Positions 23,162 to 35,372 of a stretch of DNA of 64,000 nt are shown here, piece after piece. The position numbers and the translations under genes are program-made. Position 1 is the stretch's first letter; every line of letters begins with the position of its first letter. Below the pieces are notes generated by a model, which worked only from the letters and a program-made list of their open reading frames with translations, did no database searches and was not told the origin of the DNA. Source of the DNA: Cokeromyces recurvatus (taxonomy: Eukaryota > Mucoromycota > Mucoromycetes > Mucorales > Mucoraceae); assembly GCF_025118155.1 (NCBI RefSeq), contig NW_026251396.1:248001-312000 (forward strand), given 5' to 3'.

Positions 23162-23829
23162 TTGTGGGAAATTAAAAAAAAAAAGAAAAGACCAAGAGAC
23201 TTTGAAAGCAAAAACAGAAAAAAAAAAAAAAAAAAAAAAAAAGAGGCTATTATAAAGTCACATATAAAGTAATACAAAACGATTTTATGTATGGTTTAAA
23301 AATGAAGTTTTTTCTTTTTTTTTTTTATTGGAGTTTTTTTTTCCTTGTATTTAAATAAAATGAATAAATAATTAATAAAAATAAGAATACGTTTTTTGTA
23401 TTTTAATATAACTGGAGTGGGGTGGGTAGGTGGGTGTTTTTTTTTTTTTTTGCACATTATAAATAAAATGCTTGAGTGTTAATTGTTGGTTGTTGTTGTT
23501 TTCTTTTAGTTCTTTTTTTTTTTGGGAAGGGTGGGTGATTTTTTGTTTTGTTTTACAAGTCTAAATAAAATGAAATTTTGATGAAAAAAAAAAAAAAAAA
23601 AATAAAATAAAATGAAAAAAAAGGAGGAGGAGGTGGTGGTAGTGGTGGTGGTGGGGTTTGGGTTATTTTTTGTTGTTGCAAATGTGTGTATTTTTTTTTT
23701 TTTTCATTCTATTTTTTTTTTTAAAAAAAAAGCATAGAATAAAGATAATAATAGGTATGTACATGTCAGAGATAAATGTTTATAACAAAGGAGGAAATGA
23801 GGAGAAATGATGAGAGATTTTTTTTTTCG
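23162..23829. other. Intergenic region with G-rich tracts on the plus strand
   Basis: No gene. Contains A and T homopolymers plus two G-rich blocks on the plus strand (23416-23437 and 23619-23664) with four or more short G runs each, able in principle to form G-quadruplexes. The region lies between the start of the Myb-like gene and the end of the next minus-strand gene, so it probably includes a promoter and a 3' end. Confidence 0.4.
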
Positions 23830-25859
23830 TTAGAAGAGTGGATCTAATAAATGAGCAGCAGAAGAAAAATGATCTTGAAAGTCTTCTTCAAGTTTAACTA
23901 AATCTTGATTTGCTGTATTTGATGAAAGAGAAGGAGACATAAGGGAGTCATATTTCATTTCATTATCAAGTAACATAAAACTGTCATTGACAGGTGGTAA
24001 CATAAAGGAGTCATAAAGGTCAGTTTCGGTATTGAAACCAAAAATATCAGCTGTAACAGGTGGACTAGGTGTACAAGCAATACTATTAGATGAAGAAGAA
24101 GTATGACAACTGGATTCATCAAAGGGTGAGAAACGGGCATCTGAATAGATGGAATCATAAGATGGAGAAATCATAGGGTCTTGATCAGTTTGATGATTCA
24201 TGAAAGAGGAGGTGGTAGTATGAGTGGTAGATGGATTTAATTTGAGTTTAATAGTTAAGCCACTATTTTTACTTGAAGATGCTTCATCGTCCAGCGAGAA
24301 ACAATGACCCATTGTTGTTGTTGTTGTTGATTTGCGGCTGGTAGACGACGATGATGATGATGATGATGTCTTTTTAGTCTTTTTCTTTTCAAAAAGAGCA
24401 TTTTGAGCATTTAAGGCAGATACTGTTAAGGGTGTAGGTGGTGAAATTTTAAAGAATTGTTCTTGCTCAATTGTATCAGATGATATCATTTGAGTAGAAG
24501 GAATACGTGAAGAATATTTACGAGGCTTAAGAGAAGGGGTAAATTTTGTACGATAGACATCCAAAGCTCTTTGAAGTAAACTCCTTTTTCCAGCCAAAAT
24601 TTTAGGATTCAGATAGGCCTAGAATTCAATTCAATTCAATTTAATTAATTTAATCTTATCCTATGTCTTTATTTACTTACCAATTTCCAACATAGTTCAT
24701 TACAAAGCGTATCCTCATTCCATCTTGCTTGACCACCTATATATTCTTCTGGCAACATAGTGAATACCTTTGGAAAAGGACAATTTTGTTTACGAAATTC
24801 TTCTGAAATCTCATCCAAGGAGATGGATTCGATATTGATTTTGATTCTATAGCGATTCTTTGTCACAATATCGTCAATAGCAATCGTCTTGGGTTGATGG
24901 ACAGGCTTGGTTATGGCAGCTTCTAATGATGGCTGTTGATTCTCAGAACTTGATAGAGTCATCACAATAGGATCACATTCTTTATTTTTTCTTTTACGGA
25001 GGGTTCCATTTAATAATTTCTCCTGACGTGCAACACGTCGTGATCTCATACTTGGATATCGATTACGATATGAATCTACAGCGCGTTGAATCAAACCTCT
25101 TTTACCTGCAATTTCTGTTTTATTTAACCATGCAAGTTTCCAGCCTAAATCATTACATTCCGTTTCATAGGCCCATCTATTTCCTTTATAGCTTTCTTTT
25201 GGAAGATTTGCACGAGGGTAGACCTATATTTTAGATGTATAAGAAGAAGAAAAAGAAGAAAAAAAAATTTTTTTTTATCAGCCACCAAAAAAATAAAATA
25301 AAAAATAAAAAATAAATCAACATACACAATTCTCGGTCTTGAATTTATCGTCTACAGCATCCAAAGCAACGTTATTGATATCTGTTCTGATTGAATAGCG
25401 TTTAAGAGTACGATTATGAGAATAGACAAAGGAAACCCATTCAATGCCATCCTTCATTTCAGAAGTTGGTTCGTTTGAGGTTGATACATTCGTGATCGTT
25501 TTAGATGGAGCAACGGTGGTGGTTGTAACTGCATTATTGGTTTCAGCCATTGTGGGTGTGTGGAGAGGTGGAGAAAGTTGCATAGAAGCAGCTGAAACCA
25601 TGGCTGCCGCTAATGCATTGGCGATCGCAGTAGCTGAAGCTGAAGCTGAAGCTGAAGTTGAAGCTGAATTTTCTTCTTCTACCACTATTCGATGAGAGGT
25701 GGATGATGGCTTATTTAATTTTCTTTTCTTTACACGATTAATTGTATTTTCAATCATGACAATTTGTTCAGCTGTAAGACTTTCTAAAATAGATTCTGCC
25801 TTACTTGGTGCATTAATCAAATCTTGTAATAATAATGTACTGGCTGGTGATGAGATCAT
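23830..25859 (-). CDS. Putative fungal regulator with two diverged copies of a DUF8032-like domain
   Basis: Three exons, minus strand: 25326-25859, 24681-25223, 23830-24618; in-phase total 621 residues. Two related domains lie in tandem. The first spans exon 1 to 2: KRYSIRTDINNVALDAVDDK, then PRANLPKESYKGNRWAYE, CNDLGWKLAWLN and GKRGLIQRAVDSYRNRYP. The second spans exon 2 to 3: YRIKINIESISLDEISEEF, EEYIGGQARWNEDTLCNELC, then AYLNPKILAGKRSLLQRALD and VYRTKF. Around them are an Ala/Ser/Thr-rich linker, basic RSRR stretches and a Ser/Asp/Pro-rich C-terminus with acidic and hydrophobic residues, as in activation domains. I associate the domain with DUF8032 of Mucoromycota regulators from memory; a role in transcription is inference. 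Confidence 0.8.
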
Positions 25860-27254
25860 AATAAATGAGAATAGCCGGGTCTTTTATTTTATTTTCTGGT
25901 ATGTGTTTATATGTCAATAAATCTCGTTTATTTTATACTGAGATCATAAAAATGTCAATACTAATTTGACTTTATAAAATAAAACTGTTGTCAAAGAAAA
26001 CAAGAAAGAAAGAAAGAAATTAAGAAAAAGAAATACACAAAATTATTTCTTTTATATAAATGGGGGTTTATTTTTTCTTTTCTTTTTCCTTATTTTTTTT
26101 TCGTTTAATGAATAAATAGAGAAAAGAAGAAGAAGAAAGAGAAAGAATAATAAAAAGAAAAAAAGTTTTCATACACATAAAAGTGGGGAAAATCTAAATA
26201 TATACTACCCGCCAAAGAAATTAAGGTCCACAAATTCGGGGTTTAAACTAATAATTATGATTCAATTTTAGCTTCAGCAGCAAAAACTTTATTGTAAAAT
26301 AGTTTATGACGGCTATGTGTAACGTTGAGTAAAAAAGAAAAGAATAATATAGATCTTTTTTTTTTTTTGTTCATTTTACTTTATTGTTCCAATTCATCTT
26401 TCTTTACTTTAGTAAGCTTCATTATCTTGCAATTAAAATAAATCTAAAATCGAATATGTATATATAAGTAAAACCATGGAGTAAAAAAGAAATAACAATA
26501 ACTAAAATATTGGTTTCCCGATCTTTCCGTGAATAGCCGAAAGGTGAAGTAGGTGGTAAACAGACGGTTAGCAGCAACAGACAAAGAAAATAATAGCAGT
26601 AAATAGTACTACTTTAGTGGGCAACCTATTTTTTTTTTCATAGGACTTGTTTCTCCGAGAAGGAAGAACCTATTTATTATGAATTCAGCTGTTTTCCCTC
26701 CCTTCCCTAATTTTTCTTTTAAAGAAATATGGCATTTGATATGAAAGAATGTTTATTATTTTATATAATTAATCATTGTTACGTAGTATGATTTTATTAA
26801 TAACAATCAATATTTCATGTGATATAACAATAATAATTGAAACTATTCGATTAGGTAATTTCTTATTATTTGCTACTGTAAGTTTTTTTTTTTTTTTTTT
26901 TGCACGCGTCGTTGTTAAAAGTGAAAGAGACAGGTTTTCCATGTGGAAATCGAACACAAACTATCTATAAAAAGTCAACTGTATTACAATAAAGATATTA
27001 TATGGTCTGATAAAAGGAAAGAGAGTGAGTTTTATGTGGGGAAAATGAAAGGGTATATGAAGATCAAATAATACAATGACACTTTTTTTTTATGTTTTAT
27101 TCTTTTTATATAACAAAAAAAAAACTATGTTTAACTTTACCAAACCTTGTATTAAAATAACTAATAAAAGACAGCTCTCTGCCTCTAAAATACGAATTGT
27201 TATTGATTATCTAATTAGATTATGATTAGGTACAAAAAACGGCGCTGTAAAAAA

Positions 27255-27290
<36 letters not shown>

Positions 27291-27714
27291 GTTGCTGCCT
27301 TCATTTAAGCAAAGTTACACGATGAATGTTTATTCATATTTTTTCTTTTTTTGACCGAGGATTTTATGAATATATAACAATTGTAATTATCCTCTTCTGC
27401 TAAAAGATTTTATTTAATACTTTAAAAAAAAACAAAATAAAATTTTAGCCATGAAATATAATAAAATGAAGAAAACTTACTACCAGCAAATTATAGCAAG
27501 CGGTATAAGAATGTGTAATTATAATTTATTATTATCATAATATTAATATTTATATATGTATATGTATATATCTCTTTGGCCTATTTCACCTTTCTTATTC
27601 TTTATCATTATTAAAGGAAAGAATGTATATAGATTAAAATATCAAATCTGAGCACTCAAGTAGTAGCAATTACTATAACAAAAATGCCTGTGTATAATAA
27701 GTATAACAGTAACA

Positions 27715-27761
<47 letters not shown>

Positions 27762-28215
27762 TTGACGGTTGCTACTGGTAACAAATAAAAATTACGTCGG
27801 TAAAAATGGAAACAAATTTATCCCTTAATAATAGTATTATAGTAGTAATGTAGACTACTATAAATTAAAGTTGGTTAGGTTGTAAATTGTTATAAGACCG
27901 TGCTTCTTTATTTACTGCTTGTATTACTTTGTTTTGCATTTATACAACTTATGCATATTTAAATATTTTTTTGACGGATCCACTCTCTTTTATTTTCTTT
28001 TATGCAAAACAAGTAACAATTTAGGCCATGAATTAAGCTTGAAGAATGTATACATTGAATGTAAATACAAATTTGCTGTTGTTCTAGTTGATACAAATAA
28101 ATAATTTCAGCATATAAAGTCCATCTTGAATTATTCTTCTATCTTTCCCCTTGCCCTTTTTTTTTTCTTTATTTTTCTTATTTTCTCTCTCTCTCGCTCT
28201 TCTTCATATTAAACC
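25860..28215. other. Long divergent intergenic region
   Basis: About 2.4 kb between two genes pointing away from each other, so it should hold both promoters. No coding potential supported. It contains pyrimidine-rich and A-rich runs, a 20-nt T run near 26885, and long homopolymers at about 27260-27288 (T) and 27717-27759 (A). Confidence 0.4.
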
Positions 28216-29918
28216 ATGTTTCGTTCATTATCTTTTATAGTTTCTACTTTACTTACCCTATCTACATTTACATATGCTATGCCAAGGATGCTTTTTCCTG
28301 ATGCCCCAGTAGTAGATAATATAGATCAGTGTCGTGGTAATGGATGGGAAAATGATGTTGTAAGATTCTCTAATATAATAAATGCTTAAAAAATAAAAAA
28401 TAATAATAAAAAAAAAGGCGGAAGATACATTGCTTATTATATACATACATACATGTATCTATATTTATTTATATAGTTGACAAGATTTACTGGTATTTTT
28501 TTTGGTGATTTTTATACAGGAAATGCAAAGTCTATTTCAGGATCACTTGCTGTTCAAGGAAGTTTCCATGCTCCTAATTATGTCATAAATGCAAACCATG
28601 GAGCAGATTGTAGTAATTTAAATTCATTTAATTCATATGGCTTAGTTGTTGGCAGCTTGGTAGATACGTTCAATACACGTGTCCATGGTTCTGCTTATAT
28701 AGCTGGTGGTGGAAATATAGAAGAAATCTTACAATTAGATGATGGGTGCATCGTCACAGGTCAACAGGGAACTGGTTTCTTTAATTTCACTACTGTAAAT
28801 GAATTGCTCATAGATTCCAACAGAAGATTTGCCGATTTTCAACCTACTCTTATTTTGGATGAAAGTGGTGGACTATTAACGTTGAGTGGGAGTGAGCTAC
28901 TCAATTATGAAGTCGTTACCTTCCACTCTTGTAACGGCTTTACATGCAGTCAATATTTTAGTCTTGAATCAGATGCCTCTGCCATTCTTTTTGGTGATAC
29001 TTTTTGGAATGGTGTTCTGGAAACAGAAATCAATCCTGATAAAACTTATATTTTGAATGTATGTACTTTGCCTTTTTATTTTACTTGTAGATCTCACTGA
29101 CAGAGTTTTTTTCTTTTCTTTTCTTTTTTCTTCTTCCATTACATTAGATTCCAGTTTTAAATGGTGATATTGTTATACTGGATGGATTCAACACGATTCG
29201 TGGATTCAATCCTTGTAAAATTATCTTGAACCTCTATCCTGTAGATGAGAATGGCCGTTATTTATCAACTGGCGAGTTTACTCTCCTTCGCAGAACAGCT
29301 TATCAATTAAGTGGCTTTATTTTAGCTCCTAGAGGTTTGTTTCCCAAAAGAAAAAAAAAAAAAGGGGGGGGAAGAGGCTGGAAAGGGGGTAAATGGTCTA
29401 TAAACAAATAGTTATATTAAATTGTTATGACGTTAGGACATATTGTTGATGGATCTGTTGGAAGCTTTTCAGGATCTATTATAGGCTTAGATTATACTTG
29501 GGAAAACATAAATGTAGGTGTTGATATTCAAGATTATCATTCCTCTGGCGGTATGTGTGATCAATATATGGGTTGTATACCTACTCATCAAGACTCTACA
29601 CCTTTGACTCCTATTCGTGCTCTCAATCCAAATACTACCACAGTAGCTCGTACTGCTACTTGGTCAACTACTTATTTAAGCCATGATATGAATACAAATC
29701 CTGTTCTTACCTATAATGCTATGGCTACTAATACTAACAGACATAATACCCCCTCTTCCCCAACTCATGTTATATCAAGAAAAAAAGGAAGAAAAGATTC
29801 AGATAAATATTTAAAGAAGCATGCTGGTCATCGTCATGGTCCTAATGACGAGTGTTACGAAGATAGTGATGATGAGGACAACGACGACGACGACGATGAA
29901 GAAGAAGATGATGATTAA
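28216..29918 (+). CDS. Secreted choice-of-anchor-A domain protein
   Basis: Four exons, plus strand: 28216-28359, 28477-29058, 29148-29334, 29437-29918; in-phase total 464 residues. The start has a clear signal peptide (hydrophobic FRSLSFIVSTLLTLSTFTYA), so the protein is secreted or on the cell surface. The body matches the choice-of-anchor A domain: GIFFGDFYTGNAKSISGSLA, GSAYIAGGGNIEEIL, FADFQPTLILDESGG, FNPCKIILNLYPVDENGRYL and GFILAPRG...GSVGSFSGSIIGLDYTW. After it come a Thr/Pro/Asn-rich linker, a basic patch (RKKGRKDSDKYLKKH) and a strongly acidic end (DDEDNDDDDDEEEDDD). Function is unknown; such proteins are thought to be surface or spore-coat proteins in fungi, which is inference. Confidence 0.88.
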
Positions 29919-30162
29919 AAATACAATAATGTCAAGAAAACTATTAAAGAACATTATATTATAGCCCTAGAGATTTTTTTTTTTTTATATAAATATTTAT
30001 CATTTAATGCACTTACCTTTAATAAAAATTAATTGATTGCAAATCATTTAAGCTCAGATTCGAGTGTATGCAATTTCTAGTATCCAAAGCTAACTTGAGG
30101 AAGTTTTTTTCTTTTTTTCTTTTTTCCCCTTCCTTTTGAAAACATCTTGTGGTATAATTCAA

Positions 30163-32224
30163 ATGAATCAAGGCACAACAAACTATATGAAACGACATTC
30201 ATTTAATTCATTAAATAGTCAGAATGTAAAGACTGACTCAGACACGCTGAATGCTCAAAATTCATCAACACACCAATATAAATATTCAAACAGAATGCGA
30301 ACTCAAAGACGTTATGCTACTCCTGAAGAAAGTGAAGCTGTGTTCCCAGTATTTACTACCCCAACTGACATGTACTTGAACTTCAATTTTAGTTCTCAAT
30401 CTAATTATACTCCTTCACCACAAGCAGCTTATCGCTCTTCACCATACCTTCCGCAAAATTATAACAATTATGAGCAGCAATCTAAAAGTCCTTTGAATAA
30501 TACTTCAATTAGAAGCTCATCATCCTATCCATACAATAGACCAAGAGGAGAGGTGAATAAATAAATAATGTAATTCTGTCTATTCCCTTTTTCATAGCTA
30601 ACTATTTTTACTTTGTGTGTGTGTGTGTGTATTGTGATTAGTCAAACCCTGTTAGACCCAACTTGAACAGTTTTGCCAATGTAAGAAAAATTAAAGTAAT
30701 CATATAGTTTGAATTTAGATCTTTAACTTGGATGATTCTAAAACTCTTTTAGACATCGAATGGGTCATCATCATTTTCAAGTACATCTTCAACAACCTCT
30801 ATAGATACTTTATTAGCACAATTATTAGAAATGGGTTTTACTCTTGAGGCATCCAAGGCAGCTATAGCAGTAAGTGGAGGAAGTGATTTACAGAATACAC
30901 TTGATATTCTTATTCAAGGTAATCATAAAACCGAAGCATCTGGGGATAGTTATCAAGTTTCATCAGAGGAAGAAGATGAGGAAATATGGAAAAGAAAACA
31001 AGAAGAACGTCGAAGAGAATACATCAATCAACTTAAAAGAAACAAGCCTACACCACCTACACCCCCTTATACTACCAAGTCTCCAACACCATCTCCTCAT
31101 GTCAGTACGACAACGACGGCCACGACCACGACCACGACCGCGACTCCTAATACGCCTCCACAGATAGATCCAGCCGTCCTCTATGCAGATAATGAGAGGA
31201 AACAAGGTAATTATTTATTTAACAAGGGTCAGTTTGTCGAGGCAGAGGCAGCCTATACGATTGCCATTCGTTCCTTACCTGCAGGTCATGGTGATCTTGT
31301 GTTGCTTTGCAATAATCGAGCTGCAGCGCGATTAAAGCTAGGTAAATATAAAGAATGTTTAGAAGATTGTGGATTTGCTGTGAATATTGCTCAATTCCAT
31401 ATCAGTCACTCTACACCTTTATCTCCCATCATGACGAGTACTTCCAGTACGATGAAATCTCAGTTGATTAAAGCATTACATCGCAAGGCATGCGCCTTGG
31501 AGGGTTTATGTTTATTCGAGGCTGCTATTCAGGCTTATCAAGAATATATCCAATTAGATGGTTCACGTACTGTTCAAGTTACGCAAAGCATACTTCGCTG
31601 TCAACAGGCGGCCCTATTTAAGAGCCAAACTAAACAACAACAACAACAACAAGAATGGAAAACCTCTACTTTTAAAAATGATACGAATGAAAGCGCCTTC
31701 CCAGATATCGATTTTGATATGTTTATACCAAAGAAATCGACAAAGCTTACACAGGCTGAATTAGATGAAATTAACAAAAGTAAAGCAGTACAAGAGATGC
31801 GAGAAAGAGAAAAGAAGAAAGAAGCAGAGGAAGCAGAGAGGTTTGAAAAGGAAGATAAAGTGAATCATCAACTTAAAGTATGGATATCGGGTAAAGATAA
31901 AAACTTGAGGGCACTATTAAGTTCATTAGATATGATTTTATGGCCTGGAGTTCAATGGAAAGGGGTGATGATGAGTGAATTATTAGATGCAAAAAAATGT
32001 AAAATGACTTATATGAAAGCTATTGCAAAAGTACATCCTGATAAGGTAAATAAATAATAATAATAAAAAAGGGAATACTTCATTTCAAATTAAGCCTTCT
32101 CATCATTACTTTCTTATTTTAGCTTCCAGCAAACTCAACTGTTGAACAACGTTTGTTAGCAAGTGGCATTTTCACAGCTTTAAATCAAGCCTGGGATGTT
32201 TTTAAGACAGAGAATAATTTGTAA
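30163..32224 (+). CDS. SWA2: Auxilin/Swa2-like J-domain co-chaperone (UBA-TPR-J)
   Basis: Recruits Hsp70 to clathrin-coated vesicles so that it can strip off the coat. Four exons, plus strand: 30163-30552, 30642-30680, 30753-32045, 32123-32224; in-phase total 607 residues (yeast Swa2 is 668). Order of parts: a disordered Ser/Asn/Tyr-rich N-terminus where clathrin contacts would lie; a UBA-like domain (LLEMGFTLEASKAAIAVSGG); a charged and Pro/Thr-rich linker; TPR repeats (ERKQGNYLFNKGQFVEAEAA, NNRAAARLKLGKYKECLEDC); a Gln run and charged helix; and a C-terminal J-domain of auxilin type (WKGVMMSELLDAKKCKMTYM, then the HPD motif in KVHPDK across the last intron, and ASGIFTALNQAWDVFK). The ATG at 30163 is the first in frame. 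Confidence 0.9.
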
Positions 32225-33174
32225 TAAAATATACCCTTCAACTTCAAACGATGTTAGTTATTTTCTGGACGAATCAAAATTAATTTTCAGATGAATAGAG
32301 ATTTAATGTTTAGACTTTTTTTTTTTATCTACTAGACATCCAATAATGTTAGGATGCTAACTGATAATTGCCAAATAATAATTTCTGATCCTGTACGCCG
32401 AGACACAGTGGATGAAGGTTGAAAGATGTAATTCATCTTAGACTATAAGGATTTCCTTATAGAACTGACCCTTCCCTAATATAGAATATTACCTGTTTCT
32501 GTTTAAATTGACAATTATATTTACTTTCCTTTTTTTTTTCCTTCTTTCTTTGAGAATCCTGTCGCATTTGATCCAAATCCCAAAGAGACACTTATCATCT
32601 CTAGAAGGAAAGATTAACTTCAAACTTACTTAAAAATATATATATATATAGAAGAACACACTTTGCTTTTAGTGTGGAAAAAATTGCCCTAATCAATGAA
32701 AGCAATATCAAGAGCAATTTCTTACAATGGACGAAAGCATAGAATCATCTACAGAAGATGAGGATTTGGAAATGGCTTCTTCCTGAGTTTATTTATTTAT
32801 TTTATTTTATTTTATTTTATTTTATTTTATTTTATTTTATTTTTTTTTTTTTTTTTACTCTTCTTACCCTTTCTTCTTTTTATTTATCATAAGTAATTAA
32901 ACGTAGATCCTTTAAAAGTAATAACGATTAAAAGCTCTCTATATCTGGGATAGGGTCGAAACCCGAATACCTCCCAAGTCTTGAAAAAACTCGTGCGCAC
33001 CATAAACACGCTTGTGATTCACACTTTTGCTCTAATCAAATTTATATTCATCAGTGAATTAAAAAAAAAAAAGATGTGAAGCGTTCGATATCGAAAAAAA
33101 AAATATACTTCTACATACATTTTTTTTTTTTTTTAAAAAAAAAAAAAAGACAATTTCTTATATTTTCTTTCGCT
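32225..33174. other. Intergenic region with TTTTA microsatellite
   Basis: No gene supported. Contains a (TTTTA)n tract at about 32788-32842 followed by a T run, and A/T homopolymers near 33061-33150. It separates the auxilin-like gene from the mobile-element debris that starts near 33175. Confidence 0.4.
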
Positions 33175-33330
33175 AGATGTACAAATCAAAAATGTTTAGT
33201 GTCTTCTCGACTCTGGAACAGAGACTTGGCTACCGTTTTGAATTTTAGAGATATTGTGTTAAGCCACAAGCAAGCCTCTAGATTCAAAAGGGAAACATCT
33301 GATACTCTGGTTACCCATGACACACAGTGA
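33175..33330 (+). pseudogene. Possible TnpB/Fanzor-like C-terminal tail (weak)
   Basis: A plus-strand frame reads ARCTNQKCLVSSRLWNRDLA then TVLNFRDIVLSHKQASRFKR and stops at 33328-33330. A Cys-x4-Cys pair just before W-NRDLA--LNF resembles the last zinc-ribbon half plus the RuvC-III motif (NRD-A--N) of TnpB/Fanzor-type nucleases. Nothing upstream in the frame is recognisable because the sequence becomes A/T homopolymer. It abuts LINE fragment copy 2. Assignment is tentative. Confidence 0.3.
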
Positions 33331-33840
33331 GCGTAGTCGAATTATTCGCTGGCGTCTTGGTTGGCTGCCCGGAGGAATACCTAAAGCCTGCCCATATCAT
33401 CCTTATGTACATTTTTAGTCGGTCACATACCATTGAATGCTTGCACATGCACACCCTTTTATTCTTGCCACGATCAATTGCAGAACCCCTTTCCTTTCTT
33501 TTAAATCATCTCCCTCAGCATAAGCACCGAAATTCTCAGGTTGTTTCTGCCTGGCTCTATCGTTGGTCAGTTATGTGTACCATTCTACAGGAAATGAATT
33601 ACTTAATGCACGATAAACTACCCCCTCCACTTCTTGATCCAGGCAGGAAATGACTCAACTGGTTGTCTCTTTAAACTTGTTAGCACTATTCCCCCTTTCT
33701 TTCTCATCTTCTCTTCTTTACCTTTTTACCTCTTGTCCCGTAAGAGGGCTTTTAGATACTTTTTTTTTTCACATAATTTGAACTGACCTGGGCAATCCAA
33801 TATAACAAAGATATTATGTGCCTATAGGTCGCTTTCTAAT
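33305..33840 (+). mobile_element. LINE-like retrotransposon fragment, copy 2
   Basis: Carries the last conserved blocks of the same reverse transcriptase as the copy at 11585: SRIIRWRLGWLPGGIPKACP (from about 33333), then after a stop and frame change SHTIECLHMHTLLFLP, SIAEPLSFLLNHLPQHKHRN and CTILQEMNYLMHD. The 3' tail has GACCTGGGCAA...GTGCC-TATAGG, parallel to the other copies. Heavily 5'-truncated and not functional. Confidence 0.7.
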
Positions 33841-34004
33841 TTTTAATTTATAAAAATAATAAAAAATGTTTAATCGTAAAATATACCCTCTTATGATAAC
33901 AATTGAAAATCCGTCTGAAACTTGTTTATGCTCTTATTTTTTATATACAAATACATTCATTTTTATTTTATTTTTTTTTTTTTTTTTTTTTTCACTGCCT
34001 TCAC

Positions 34005-35158
34005 ATGTCATCTATTACTATAAACATTAATGATTTCTCTAAACCTAATTTCAATGCAAAACAGTGGATTAATTCAACCTTAAAACCTTCATCAACAGAG
34101 AATTCAACAACCGAAATAGATAATGAAGACGATGGAGGAGGAGGAGGAAGAGCCAAAGATACTACGATACTTGTGACAAAACTTGAAATTGAAAGTGAAT
34201 CAACATTACAACGCTTTGATGAACTCTCCAAGACTCTTTTAAAATCAATGCCACATCTATTGTATGACCTTAAAGTATTAGCTGATCAAGTCAGGGGGAC
34301 TCAAGAAGAAATGGAATCGATTAGAAAAAAATTTGGATTATTCAAGGATGAAGACACGATGCTTGAGGAGCGCTTACGTCGACCTCATCTAGCAAAGACG
34401 CGGATGGAGGAATGTCGACAGCTGTTACTGGAGGAGTCTAATCATTTAGAGAAGATAAAAGAAGAACAAGAAAGTCGAAAAAGGGAGACATTGAGGAAAG
34501 AAGAAGAAGAAAAAGAAGCAAAGGTAGAAGAACAAGAAAAGGCGATAGCTGAAGAAAAGCAGATACAAGAACAAAAGGAAGAAAAAGTGGAAGAGATAAT
34601 AAGACAAGAGGAAGAAGAAAAGAATGAAGAGTTATCTGAAGAACAAAAGATGATGAATGAAGCATTAGAATATGGACATGTCATGTTACCACCCTTAAGA
34701 CAGTCAATACCAAAACCAAGCAGTATACAACAAATCCAAAACCAAGCAACAACATCAGAGCATAATGAGAATAATAATAGTTATTTACAACAAATTTCTG
34801 TATCTGTGACGCCTCAAGTCAGTAACGTATTTAAACGAATTGGCGTGCCTGTAAGTAAGATAATATTGATACATGTATTAAAATTGACTCCATAAATTAA
34901 CTGAGTAAAAAAAAAAGTTGGACAAATTTTGGCAGTCCTGATGTAATAGATTTTGACACTGGAGTTTTTTTTTCTTTTTAGCATTCTTATCTAATAAACG
35001 TATTTATTATAAGACTAGACACGATTATTATAGAAGGAATAATGGAAACGGAAATTAGAAATGACACTGCGGAATGTAACTTAAAGTTAGATCAAATAAG
35101 TACAATATCCTTAAAATATATCGTTGTATATTTTACATATTTTAATAATCGTTGTTAA
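34005..35158 (+). CDS. COG7: COG7-like protein (conserved oligomeric Golgi complex subunit 7, N-terminal part)
   Basis: COG7 is part of the tether that captures retrograde vesicles at the Golgi. Two exons, plus strand: 34005-34850 and 34982-35158; in-phase total 340 residues. The N-terminus matches COG7 style: ININDFSKPNFNAKQWINST, then LVTKLEIESESTLQRFDELS, HLLYDLKVLADQVRGTQEEM and RRPHLAKTRMEECRQLLLEE, followed by a very Glu/Lys-rich coiled coil. COG7 proteins are usually much longer (about 700 residues or more). The remaining C-terminal domain is absent here, and the second exon is Ile/Tyr/Asn-rich and not family-like. It may be a short or degenerate form, or a different coiled-coil protein with a similar start. 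Confidence 0.6.
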
Positions 35159-35372
35159 ACTTTAAAGTCTATTTCATCTTAAATATGTTAACGTTCTTAA
35201 TAAAATATGAAAAAAGACTGTTAATGTTAAATTTCAAAGAATGTTTTAATAATAATAAAAGAATCAAGTCTTTACGATTTTTTATAGTTTATTATATATA
35301 TACTCTAGCATTTTTCTCTCTTTTTTTTTCTTTTGTTCTTTCTCTCTTTTTTTTTTTGAATTATACACTAAG

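Noticed and set aside
32950..32990. GGGTCGAAACCCGAATACC, looks a little like a tRNA T-arm
   Set aside because: No matching acceptor, D-arm or anticodon arm could be placed around it.
34438..34684. Minus-strand Ser/Leu/Phe-rich frames
   Set aside because: Shadow of the Glu/Lys coiled coil in the COG7-like gene.
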